Shown: positions 1 through 6,150 of the stretch, piece by piece
Layout of the letters: each line of letters begins with the position of its first letter
How positions within the stretch are numbered: the stretch's first letter is position 1
DNA from: an uncultured Steroidobacteraceae bacterium
GTDB taxonomy: Bacteria; Pseudomonadota; Gammaproteobacteria; Steroidobacterales; Steroidobacteraceae
DNA: 6,287 nucleotides
Direction of reading: 5' to 3'
Assembly: GCA_955652795.1 (NCBI GenBank)
Contig: CATPBQ010000159.1
Span: 1-6,287, forward strand
Made by a program: the position numbers and the translations under genes
Notes under the pieces: generated by a model
The model's database searches: none
The model's input: the letters and a program-made list of their open reading frames with translations, nothing else
What the model was told of the DNA's origin: nothing

Positions 1-659
1 CCCGGATCGTGAACGGCGAGGTGCACGAGCCCTACGAAGCCCTCACCGTCGATATCGAGGACGCGCACCAGGGCGCGGTTATGGAGGCGCTCGGCAGCCG
101 CCGCGCGGAGCTCAGCGACATGAGCCTCGGCAACAGCCGTGCGCGACTGGAGTACCGTGTGCCGGCGCGTGGCCTGATCGGGTTTCAGGGCGAGTTCATG
201 ACGCTCACGCGCGGCACCGGCCTCATCAGTCACATCTTCGACGGTTTTGCGCCGGTGAAGGGCGATATTCCCGATCGCCACAATGGCGTGCTGGTGAGCA
301 ACGAGCACGGCGAGGCGGTCGCTTACGCGCTGTTCAACCTGCAGGAGCGCGGCCGGCTGTTCGTCGGTCCCGGCGAGAAGCTCTACGAGGGCATGATCAT
401 CGGGATCCACAGCCGCGACAACGACCTGGTGGTGAACCCGATCAAGACCAAGAAGCTCACCAACATCCGCGCCGCCGGCAAGGACGAGGCGATCCTGCTG
501 ACGCCACCCATTGAGCTGACGCTGGAGTACGCGGTCGAGTTCATCGCGGATGACGAGCTGGTCGAGGTCACGCCCACCTCCATCCGCATCCGCAAGCGCT
601 TTCTGAAGGAGCAGGACCGCAAGCGCGCAGCGCGCAGCGACAACACCGTCACGGCCTGA
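1..659 (+). CDS. typA: TypA/BipA translational GTPase, C-terminal part (5' end outside window)
   Basis: This is the last 218 or so codons of TypA/BipA, a ribosome-binding GTPase of the EF-G/LepA class that acts in 50S assembly and in stress or cold adaptation. The frame is already open at the left edge (codons for R, I, V, N, G from base 3), so the GTG at 9 is an internal valine and the GTPase domain lies upstream. Visible landmarks are EPYE, then the domain V-like block with PARGLIGFQGEF and the RGTGL segment, and the TypA-specific C-terminal domain with KKLTNIRA, DEAILLTPP, and DDELVEVTPTSIRIRKR near the end. The family is about 600 residues, so roughly one third is present and its end looks intact. 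It ends in TGA, 44 bases from the convergent folE stop. Identification is by conserved motifs and is secure. Confidence 0.96.
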   Translation, partial: RIVNGEVHEPYEALTVDIEDAHQGAVMEALGSRRAELSDMSLGNSRARLEYRVPARGLIGFQGEFMTLTRGTGLISHIFDGFAPVKGDIPDRHNGVLVSNEHGEAVAYALFNLQERGRLFVGPGEKLYEGMIIGIHSRDNDLVVNPIKTKKLTNIRAAGKDEAILLTPPIELTLEYAVEFIADDELVEVTPTSIRIRKRFLKEQDRKRAARSDNTVTA

Positions 660-703
660 AGGCCTTCGTGCTCACCGTGCAGCGCGCGCTGGCGCCCGCG
701 CAA

Positions 704-1303
704 CTACAGCTGCTTGGCGCCGGAAATGTCGATGAAGCGCAGGAACTCGGCCCGGGTGCGGGCGTCGCTGCGGAAGGTGCCGGTCATGCGGCTGGTGACC
801 ATCGACACGTTGCGCTTGTGCACCCCGCGCGTGGTCATGCACTGGTGCACGGCATCCACGACCACACCCACGCCGCGCGGCCTCAGCACCTCGGTGATGC
901 AGTCGGCGATCTGGGAGGTGAGCTTCTCCTGCACCTGGAAGCGCCGCGCGTAGCCATCAACTACGCGCGCGAGCTTGCTGATGCCGACGACCTTGTTGGC
1001 GGGCAGGTAGCCGATGTGCACGCGTCCGATCATGGGCGCCATGTGGTGCTCGCAATGCGATTCGAAGGAGATGTCGCGCAGCACGATCATCTCGTCGTAG
1101 CCGCCGACTTCCTCGAAGGTGCGCCGCAGGTAGGCGGCCGGGTCAATCTGGTAGCCGGAAAACCAGTCGCGGTAGGCATCCACGACCCTGCGCGGCGTGT
1201 CGCGCAGGCCCTCGCGGCGCGCATCCTCACCCGCCCAGCGCAACAGCGTGCGCACCGCGGCTTCGGCGGCGCGGCGTGAGATCCGGGATCGAGGATTCGC
1301 CAT
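704..1303 (-). CDS. folE: GTP cyclohydrolase I (FolE, type IA)
   Basis: FolE converts GTP to 7,8-dihydroneopterin triphosphate and formate, the first step of tetrahydrofolate synthesis, in the cytoplasm. The 199-residue protein is full length for the family. The zinc and catalytic motif SHCEHHMAP gives Cys84, His86 and His87, and VHQCMTTRGV gives His153 and Cys155; these match E. coli Cys110, His112, His113, His179 and Cys181, so the zinc site is complete and this is the zinc-dependent IA type. Other family blocks are EGLRDTPRRV (31-40), the GYLPANKVVGISKLAR segment (98-113) and Q-EKLTSQIA (125-133). The ATG start is supported by GGGAG (1312-1316) eight bases upstream. It follows the yeiH-type gene on the same strand after 97 bases, so it may be read from that transcript or from its own promoter. 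It converges on typA. Confidence 0.97.
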   Translation of the reverse strand: MANPRSRISRRAAEAAVRTLLRWAGEDARREGLRDTPRRVVDAYRDWFSGYQIDPAAYLRRTFEEVGGYDEMIVLRDISFESHCEHHMAPMIGRVHIGYLPANKVVGISKLARVVDGYARRFQVQEKLTSQIADCITEVLRPRGVGVVVDAVHQCMTTRGVHKRNVSMVTSRMTGTFRSDARTRAEFLRFIDISGAKQL

Positions 1304-1400
1304 CTGTCTGTCTCCCGCGGCGCGTGCACCGGCTCACCGCCAGCTTGGCCGGAGTGTAGCGGGCGCCGGCGCGCGATACGACCGTTCCGGTGAGCTTCAG

Positions 1401-2516
1401 TCAGGTGACAAAGTGCAGCATGGCGAGCGTGAGCAGCAGGCTGCAGGCACCCACCAGGGTCGCCACCACCAGTCCCGCCGCGAGCGGCCGCCAGCCGATG
1501 CGCCACATGTCGGTGAACGAAACCGACAGGCCCACCGCGGTCATGCCGCAGGTGAGGAACAGATCCGAGGCGCTGTAGCCGGTGTTGATGAGCGCCGGCC
1601 ACAGTGTGGCGGAACCGTGCCACAGCGAGTCCCCGGCAGTGCGCACCACGATGAAGCCGGCGAATGCCAGCACGAACCACGGGACCAGGGGCGCGCGCGT
1701 GCGCTGTCCGGCCGGCGCCTGCGCGCCCGAGCGCGCCTCGTGCCGCTGCGCCAGCCAGGCGACCGCCGGAACCAGCACCGCGATCGACAGATTGCGCAGC
1801 AGCTTGGCGACGCTCGCCGCGGCGAGCGCTGCGGGGGCGGCGGCCTGCTGTGAATAGATGAGCGCTGCGCCAATCACCTGCGAGGTGTCGTGGATGGCGG
1901 TGCCGAGGAAGATGCCGGCGTGCACGGGGGAGGCGGCCATGAAGTGGCCCGCCACCCAGGGATAAAACAGCATGGCGATACAGCCGAACAGCACCACGCA
2001 GGTGACGGCGAACGCCGTCTCGGCATGCCGCGCCCGGATGAGCGGCGCCATCGCCACCACTGCGGTGCAGCCGCACACGGCGGTGCCGATGGCCAGCAGC
2101 AATCCCAGCCGACGCGGCACTGCGAGCAGGCGCGCAATGCCGATGCCGGCCAGCAGCGCCACGGTGAAACAACTCAGGGCGACCGGTAGCGCCGTAGCGG
2201 CGATGGCCGTCGCGCCACCGAGGGTAAGGCGCAGCCCCACCAGCGCAATGCCGACGCGCAGCAGCCGGTGCATGGCCCAGTTCAGTCCGCTGCTCGCCCA
2301 GGCGGGCACGCCGATGCTGTTCCGCCACAGCATGCCGAGCAGCACCGCGCACATCACCGGACTTAAGGGGAACTTCGGCAGGCCGCCGACGCCCTGCGCC
2401 AGAGCGTGCGCCATGCCGCGCGCTACTGCGGCGAGCGCGATGGCGATGCACACGCCCGGCGCCGCCTGGCGCAGCGCGGCCCACCCCGGCGCGAACGCCC
2501 GCAGGAGCGAGCCCAC
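1401..2516 (-). CDS. yeiH: YeiH/UPF0324-family membrane permease (putative sulfate exporter family)
   Basis: A polytopic inner-membrane protein of the YeiH family (PF03601, UPF0324), often named 'putative sulfate exporter family transporter'; the true substrate is not established. With the GTG start chosen here it has 371 residues, close to the usual 330-360. It shows about ten hydrophobic stretches, the signature IGTAVCGCTAV (143-153) and the GTAIHDTSQVIGA block (205-217), then ASVAKLLRN and a late segment around ALINTGYSASDLFL and MTAVGLS. The frame stays open 59 codons further upstream, but that stretch lies inside the DUF6356 gene, has the Arg/Ala-rich look of an out-of-frame shadow, and lacks family similarity. 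The GTG two bases after the DUF6356 stop is therefore preferred; no strong Shine-Dalgarno precedes it, which fits translational coupling. Ends in TGA. Confidence 0.9.
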   Translation of the reverse strand: MGSLLRAFAPGWAALRQAAPGVCIAIALAAVARGMAHALAQGVGGLPKFPLSPVMCAVLLGMLWRNSIGVPAWASSGLNWAMHRLLRVGIALVGLRLTLGGATAIAATALPVALSCFTVALLAGIGIARLLAVPRRLGLLLAIGTAVCGCTAVVAMAPLIRARHAETAFAVTCVVLFGCIAMLFYPWVAGHFMAASPVHAGIFLGTAIHDTSQVIGAALIYSQQAAAPAALAAASVAKLLRNLSIAVLVPAVAWLAQRHEARSGAQAPAGQRTRAPLVPWFVLAFAGFIVVRTAGDSLWHGSATLWPALINTGYSASDLFLTCGMTAVGLSVSFTDMWRIGWRPLAAGLVVATLVGACSLLLTLAMLHFVT

Positions 2517-2518
2517 GG

Positions 2519-2779
2519 CTACAGCGGCAGCCGCTTCTCGCTCGCGATCGGCTGCAGCGGCAGCCCTCGGTCGGCGATCATCCTTTCGTTCAGCTCGGCA
2601 ATCGCCCGGCTGCCAGTGCGCACGAACAGAAACGGCAGGACGCCGTGCACCAGGCAGGCGATACCGGCGAGCACCATGCGGGTGCCGAAGCACACCGCGC
2701 TCACGAGGTGCTCGGCGTAGGTCTCACCGACCGACGCGGGATGTTCGGTAAAGGCACGGATCAGATCCATGCCCTTCAT
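2519..2779 (-). CDS. DUF6356 family small membrane protein
   Basis: An 86-residue protein matching the style of the DUF6356 family, whose function is unknown. The diagnostic N-terminal block AFTEHPASVGETYAEHL is at residues 9-25. One long or two short hydrophobic segments follow at about 26-53 (VSAVCFGTRM, then GIACLVHGVLPFLFV), then a basic, amphipathic tail from RTGSRAIAELNERM. This suggests a small inner-membrane protein with a cytoplasmic tail. A second ATG at codon 4 (start 2770) is an equally good start by family length; the first is weakly favoured by GGGG five bases upstream of it. It is the first gene of a minus-strand pair with the yeiH-type permease, whose GTG begins two bases after this TAG, so the two are probably co-translated. 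It is divergent from the Lrp-type regulator. Confidence 0.85.
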   Translation of the reverse strand: MKGMDLIRAFTEHPASVGETYAEHLVSAVCFGTRMVLAGIACLVHGVLPFLFVRTGSRAIAELNERMIADRGLPLQPIASEKRLPL

Positions 2780-2881
2780 GCTAGCCCCGAGTGCGCGCTA
2801 CGCGGTTGCGAAGGCATGGCAAACCGGGGCCGGCTGCGCAACAATGTTGCGCGTTTCCGGGGGTACGAGGCACGGCGTTTC
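2780..2881. promoter_or_regulatory. Divergent promoter region between DUF6356-yeiH and the lrp-type gene
   Basis: These 102 bases separate two divergently read genes and must hold both promoters unless transcription starts inside a gene. On the minus strand TTGCCA (2817-2822) is a good -35 match, but no convincing -10 follows at 16-18 bases. On the plus strand AACAAT (2840-2845) is a fair -10 with a poor -35 17 bases upstream. The plus-strand candidate -10 falls inside the dyad at 2836-2852. The promoter elements are inference only; the divergent layout is seen directly. Confidence 0.55.
2836..2852. promoter_or_regulatory. Perfect inverted repeat, probable operator of the adjacent Lrp-type regulator
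   Basis: GCGCAAC (2836-2842), spacer AAT, then GTTGCGC (2846-2852): two perfect 7-bp arms with a 3-base spacer, 29 bases before the regulator's ATG. Lrp/AsnC proteins bind short dyads and commonly repress their own gene, so a self-binding operator is the simplest reading. A looser partner lies at 2805-2826, where GGTTGC faces GGCAAACC. The dyad could instead form a small hairpin in the 5' leader of the regulator mRNA. The repeat is certain; the role is inferred. Confidence 0.55.
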
Positions 2882-3349
2882 ATGGACAAGCTGGATGCCA
2901 GAATTCTGGACCTGCTCCAGAGCAACGGCGAGCTGAGCGCCGCCGAGATCGCCGATCGCGTCGGCCTGTCCAAGGCCCCGTGCTGGCGGCGCATCCAGAA
3001 GCTGCAGCAGGACGGCGTCATCCGGCGCACCGTGGCGCTGCTCGATGCGCATTCGCTCAACGTGGGCACGACGGTGTTCGTGACCCTCAAGACCGGCAAT
3101 CACAGCGAAGCCTGGTTCGACAAGTTCGTGCGTGCCGTGCGCGACATCCCCGAAGTCACGGAAATTCACCGCATGAGCGGCGACGTCGACTACCTCATCC
3201 GCATCGTGGTGCCGGACATCGACGCCTATGATGTCGTGTACAAGCGGCTGATCTCGGCGGTGGAGTTCCAGGACGTGAGTGCCAGCTTCGCGCTCGAGAC
3301 CATCAAGTACACCACCGCCCTGCCGCTCGACTACCTCAAGCTGGACTGA
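2882..3349 (+). CDS. Lrp/AsnC family transcriptional regulator
   Basis: A 155-residue DNA-binding regulator, a normal length for the Lrp/AsnC (feast/famine) family, which senses amino acids or related small molecules. The N-terminus MDKLDARILDLLQ starts the winged helix-turn-helix, with the recognition region around LSAAEIADRVGLSKAPCWRRIQKL (18-41) and the wing at DGVIRR (44-49). The C-terminal RAM ligand-binding domain runs from about 64 to 145, with the conserved SGDVDYL at 99-105. The frame is open far upstream and has another ATG at 2816, but homology starts at 2882, and GAGG (2867-2870) lies 11 bases before it; starting earlier would place the operator dyad inside the gene. It diverges from DUF6356-yeiH, which suggests it controls that pair. 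The specific ligand cannot be told from the sequence. Its last 19 bases overlap the convergent emrA-type gene. Confidence 0.93.
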   Translation: MDKLDARILDLLQSNGELSAAEIADRVGLSKAPCWRRIQKLQQDGVIRRTVALLDAHSLNVGTTVFVTLKTGNHSEAWFDKFVRAVRDIPEVTEIHRMSGDVDYLIRIVVPDIDAYDVVYKRLISAVEFQDVSASFALETIKYTTALPLDYLKLD

Positions 3350-4527
3350 GTCGCCGCGGCCTCGAGCGAGTTCTCCCCGATGATCTGCGCGATGCGCGCC
3401 GTGATCTGCCCCCGGTCGATGTCGTAGGCGCTGGTGGTGAGCACCGGCTGCTGACGCGGCGCCGGTGCCAGCTGGGGGCCGGAGTCATCGTGTACGTCGA
3501 CGCTGGCGTATGTGGAGAGTCCGAGGCGCAACGGGTGCGCCGCGAGCTCGCGCGCCTCGAGTGCAATGCGCACCGGCACACGCTGCACGACCTTGATCCA
3601 GTTGCCGGTGGCATTCTGCGCCGGCAGCAGCGCGAACGCCGCACCGGTACCCAGGCCCATCCCGGCGACCGTGCCGTGGTACTTGACCTGCCCGCCGTAC
3701 AGGTCGGCGATCACTGTCACCGGCTGTCCGATGCGCATGTGCTTGAGCTGCACTTCCCTGAAGTTGGCATCCACCCGCACCCGCTCGAGCGGCACGATGG
3801 CCATGAGCGGCGCGCCGGGCGCGATGCGCTCGCCCAGCTGCACGCCGCGCCTGGCAACGTAGCCGCTGACCGGCGCGCGCACGCTGGTGCGCTGCAGGGC
3901 GAGCCACGCACGCTCCACCACGGTAGCCCCCGCCTGCACCTCCGGGTTATCGGCTATGCCGGTGTGCCCGACCAGCGCGGCGCTGGCGGCGAGATTCTTC
4001 TGTGCGGCGATCAGCGCCTCGCGCGCCGCGTTCAGCGCATCGCGCGCGTGCCCGAGTTCCTCGGCAGACACCGCCCCGGTGGCGGCGACATCCTTGCGGC
4101 GGTTGAAATCCGCCAGCGCCCTGTCGAGGTCCGCGCGGCGCTGCGCGGCGACCGCCGCCAGCTGGTCGCGGTTGGCAAACACCGTGCGCGTCTGGCGCAC
4201 CGTGCGCGCCAGTTGCTGCTCGGCATCCTGCAAAGCGATACCGGCATCGGTGGCGTCGAGCCTCACCAGCTCCTGGCCGGCGTGCACCGCGTCGGTCTCG
4301 TCGGCGTCGATCGCGATCACCGTGCCATTCACCTGCGACATGACACTGACCAGGTCGCCGGCGACGTAGGCGTCGTCGGTGTTCTGGTAATGGCTCGCGT
4401 ACAGCCACCACCAGGCCGCGGTGAGCACCGCCACGATGAGCAACGCGACCGTCACGCCGACGAGCCAGCTGTGGCGGCGCTGCCGCCGCGCGAGGGGTGA
4501 GGGGGCGGTGGTGACGGGAGCGTCCAT
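3331..4527 (-). CDS. emrA: EmrA/HlyD-type membrane fusion protein of a multidrug efflux pump
   Basis: A 398-residue periplasmic adaptor that would link an inner-membrane transporter to an outer-membrane channel. A basic N-terminus (RRQRRH, 14-19) precedes a single membrane anchor at about 21-43, followed by the EmrA signature NTDDAYVAGD (49-58). The first lipoyl/barrel half (about 59-93) contains VNGTV; an alpha-helical coiled-coil hairpin spans about 95-212, with the GAVSAEEL turn at 151-158; the second lipoyl half has RAPVSGYVARRG (217-228) and PGAPLMAIVP (237-246), then the beta-barrel with ANFREVQLKHMRIGQPV. The C-terminus has the usual HPLRLGLST and a helical tail, so the protein looks complete. 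The ATG lies 34 bases after the nodT-type stop and lacks a clear Shine-Dalgarno; no alternative in-frame start was seen nearby. No emrB follows: the gene ends inside the convergent lrp-type gene. Confidence 0.93.
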   Translation of the reverse strand: MDAPVTTAPSPLARRQRRHSWLVGVTVALLIVAVLTAAWWWLYASHYQNTDDAYVAGDLVSVMSQVNGTVIAIDADETDAVHAGQELVRLDATDAGIALQDAEQQLARTVRQTRTVFANRDQLAAVAAQRRADLDRALADFNRRKDVAATGAVSAEELGHARDALNAAREALIAAQKNLAASAALVGHTGIADNPEVQAGATVVERAWLALQRTSVRAPVSGYVARRGVQLGERIAPGAPLMAIVPLERVRVDANFREVQLKHMRIGQPVTVIADLYGGQVKYHGTVAGMGLGTGAAFALLPAQNATGNWIKVVQRVPVRIALEARELAAHPLRLGLSTYASVDVHDDSGPQLAPAPRQQPVLTTSAYDIDRGQITARIAQIIGENSLEAAATQSSLR

Positions 4528-4561
4528 TACGGGTTGCGCGGCAGGTGCGGACGCAAGCGCT

Positions 4562-5992
4562 TCAGGTGGGTGATGAGCGCGGGGAGTAGCCGCCGCCGAG
4601 CGCGCGCACCAGGTCGACGCTGAAGGACAGGCGCCGTGCCTGCAACTGCGCGCGCAGCCCCTGTGCCTGCAACACCTGGTTCTGGCTCGACAGCACGCTG
4701 AGGTAATTGTCGAGCCCGGCGCGATAGCGCTCGCTGCTGAGCTCGTAGGAGCGCTGCGCGGCCTCGAGCGCGATCTGCTGCTCGCCGCTCTCGCGCTCGA
4801 GCGCCCGCCAGTTCGCGACCACATCGGCCACCTCGCGCACCGCATCGAGCAGCGTCTGATTGTACTGGCCGACCGACTGGTCGAGCCGCGCCTGCTGCCT
4901 CTGCAGCGCGCCACGCAGCTCGCCGCGGTTGAACACCGGCAGGTGCAGCGCGGGCCCCGCGCCCACGATCCGGTCGGACGCCTCGAACAGCTGCGACAGG
5001 CCGATGCTCTGCAGGCCGGCAAACGCCATCAGGTTCACGTTCGGGTAGAAATCCGCCTGGGCCGCCGCGACCCCGTGAGCCGCAGCCTCCACCTGCGCAC
5101 GCGCCGCGGCCACATCCGGGCGGCGCGCGAGCAGATCCGCGGGCAGCGCCGAGGGTAGCGCGAGGTCGGCCGGCGCCGCGAGCTGCGGGCGCTGCAGGCG
5201 CTGGCCGCGATCGGGGCCGGCTCCTGCCAGATCCGCGAGCTGATTGCGCGCCAGGTCGATGCTGGCCTGCACCGCCGCCACGCCGGCGCGCGTCAGCGCC
5301 AGACTGCCTTCCGACTGTTTCACGCGCGCGGTGTTTTCCAGGCCCGCGCTGACGCGCTGCTGCGTCAGCTCGAGAATCGCAGTCTGCTGCCTGAGGTTGT
5401 CGTTGGCCACATCCAGCAGCGCGTACCACAGGTCGAGCTGCACGTAAGCGCGCACCACGCCGACCGCGAGCGCCAGACGTGCCGCCGCGCGGTCAGCATC
5501 CGCGGCCTGTACGCCCGAGCGTGCCGCGTCCAGCACGGCGCGGTTGTGGCCCCAGAAGTCGAGGTCGAAACTAAAGTCGAGCGCCACACGAGCGTCGGTC
5601 GAGTAGCTGCCGGCGAAGGGCGGCGGGTACAGCCCATGCTGCGGGTATCGCTGGCGGGTCGTCTCGGCGTCGAGCGCCGCCGCCGGCGCACGCGCGGCGC
5701 CCGCCGCGATGGCCTGCGCCTGGGCGGCCCGCAGCCGTGCCCGGGCGATCTCGAGCGAGGGGCTCCCCGCGAGCGCCTCGGCGACCAGCGCATCGAGCTG
5801 CGAATCGCCGTAACCGTGCCACCACAGGTCCGCCGGCCAGGCCGCGGCATCGAGCCTCGCCCCGGCGAGCGCTTGCTGCGCGCCGAGCGCCTGCGGCTCG
5901 AGTTTGGGCGCGGGCTTCCAGTCACCGCGGTCGACACAGCCGGCAAGCGATGCGGCCAGGGTTGCTACGAGAACGGTGTTGCGGGTGCTCAT
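4562..5992 (-). CDS. NodT-family outer-membrane efflux lipoprotein
   Basis: A 476-residue TolC-like outer-membrane factor of the NodT/RND-MFS lipoprotein family, forming the exit duct of a tripartite pump. The signal peptide has a lipobox ending LAGC with Cys19 as the acylated residue and Val at +2, consistent with sorting to the outer membrane. Family blocks follow: WWHGYGDSQLDALVAEAL (57-74), LDFSFDLDFWG with the adjacent NRA, the equatorial helices around VRAYVQLD, then the second repeat with PADLLARRPDVAAARAQVEA, ADFYPNVNL, PVFNRGELRG and YRAGLDNYLSVLSSQNQVL. Two outer-membrane efflux (OEP, PF02321) repeats are therefore both present and the length is usual. The ATG overlaps the stop of the preceding small ORF in ATGA. 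The partner emrA-type gene follows after 34 bases. In the EmrCAB systems of Xanthomonadaceae the same order, outer-membrane protein then EmrA, is used. Confidence 0.93.
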   Translation of the reverse strand: MSTRNTVLVATLAASLAGCVDRGDWKPAPKLEPQALGAQQALAGARLDAAAWPADLWWHGYGDSQLDALVAEALAGSPSLEIARARLRAAQAQAIAAGAARAPAAALDAETTRQRYPQHGLYPPPFAGSYSTDARVALDFSFDLDFWGHNRAVLDAARSGVQAADADRAAARLALAVGVVRAYVQLDLWYALLDVANDNLRQQTAILELTQQRVSAGLENTARVKQSEGSLALTRAGVAAVQASIDLARNQLADLAGAGPDRGQRLQRPQLAAPADLALPSALPADLLARRPDVAAARAQVEAAAHGVAAAQADFYPNVNLMAFAGLQSIGLSQLFEASDRIVGAGPALHLPVFNRGELRGALQRQQARLDQSVGQYNQTLLDAVREVADVVANWRALERESGEQQIALEAAQRSYELSSERYRAGLDNYLSVLSSQNQVLQAQGLRAQLQARRLSFSVDLVRALGGGYSPRSSPT

Positions 5993-6150
5993 GATTTGCC
6001 GCCTGTAGGTAGCCGCTCATTGTCCCCCTTGGGTTGCCCGTTATCGATCATCCGTCCGAGGTAGTTCTTCAGCGCCTCGATCTCCGCCGCGTCGAAACCG
6101 GCGAGGTGCCCCTCGAGCACGCGCGCTGCCACCGCCATCAGGCGTCTCAT
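5989..6150 (-). pseudogene. 53-codon ORF resembling the C-terminus of a MarR-family repressor
   Basis: The translation, MRRLMAVAARVLEGHLAGFD followed by AAEIEALKNYLGRMIDN, looks like the last helices (dimerisation part) of a MarR-family protein, including the usual 'L.GF/LS..E...L...L.RM..N' pattern. The N-terminal helix and the winged helix-turn-helix, about 100 residues, are missing. The same frame is open leftwards of the ATG to the window edge, but there it is only the shadow of the phosphoesterase frame. MarR genes commonly head emr operons, so a 5'-deleted marR is the simplest explanation. The ORF is joined by 4-base ATGA overlaps to the gene before it (6147-6150) and to the nodT-type gene after it (5989-5992). 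It could alternatively be a real small protein, or only a translational link. The homology call is by eye and moderate. Confidence 0.5.

Noticed and set aside
650..670. Imperfect hairpin around the typA stop (CACG-GCC, loop TGAA, GGC-CGTG with a CTT bulge)
   Set aside because: Short, bulged and not followed by a T-run on either strand, so a rho-independent terminator for typA or folE cannot be supported.
1087..2484. A 465-codon minus-strand frame spanning the permease and part of folE
   Set aside because: It reads through two confidently identified genes in another frame and has Arg/His/Ala-rich shadow composition; its last part is only a frame-shifted copy of FolE sequence.
2522..2565. Direct repeat CAGCGGCAGCC at 2522-2532 and 2555-2565
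   Set aside because: Both copies encode Leu-Pro-Leu in the DUF6356 C-terminus; eleven bases in biased coding sequence is not good evidence of a functional repeat.
1972..2751. A 259-codon plus-strand frame opposite yeiH and DUF6356
   Set aside because: Low-complexity Ala/Arg/Ser shadow of two recognisable minus-strand genes.
3490..4500. A 336-codon plus-strand open frame opposite the emrA-type gene
   Set aside because: It is rich in His, Arg and Gly with no recognisable motif and is the mirror of a well-supported EmrA frame; long antisense frames are expected at this GC content.
4533..4539. Copies of the dyad heptamer GTTGCGC outside the operator (here and at 809-815, and GCGCAAC near 1238)
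   Set aside because: Single arms without a matching partner in mostly coding GC-rich DNA; not enough to claim further regulator binding sites.
4527..5429. A 300-codon minus-strand frame inside the NodT-type gene
   Set aside because: Low-complexity Arg/Gly/Ala composition and full overlap with the NodT frame, which has clear family motifs.
5924..6020. 32-codon minus-strand ORF whose ATG (6020) follows a strong AAGGGGG Shine-Dalgarno-like run and overlaps the NodT-type start
   Set aside because: It runs out of frame into the NodT signal peptide, with a Pro/Arg/His-rich product lacking any motif; the purine run lies within the MarR-like ORF and may be chance, although a role as a coupling leader cannot be excluded.
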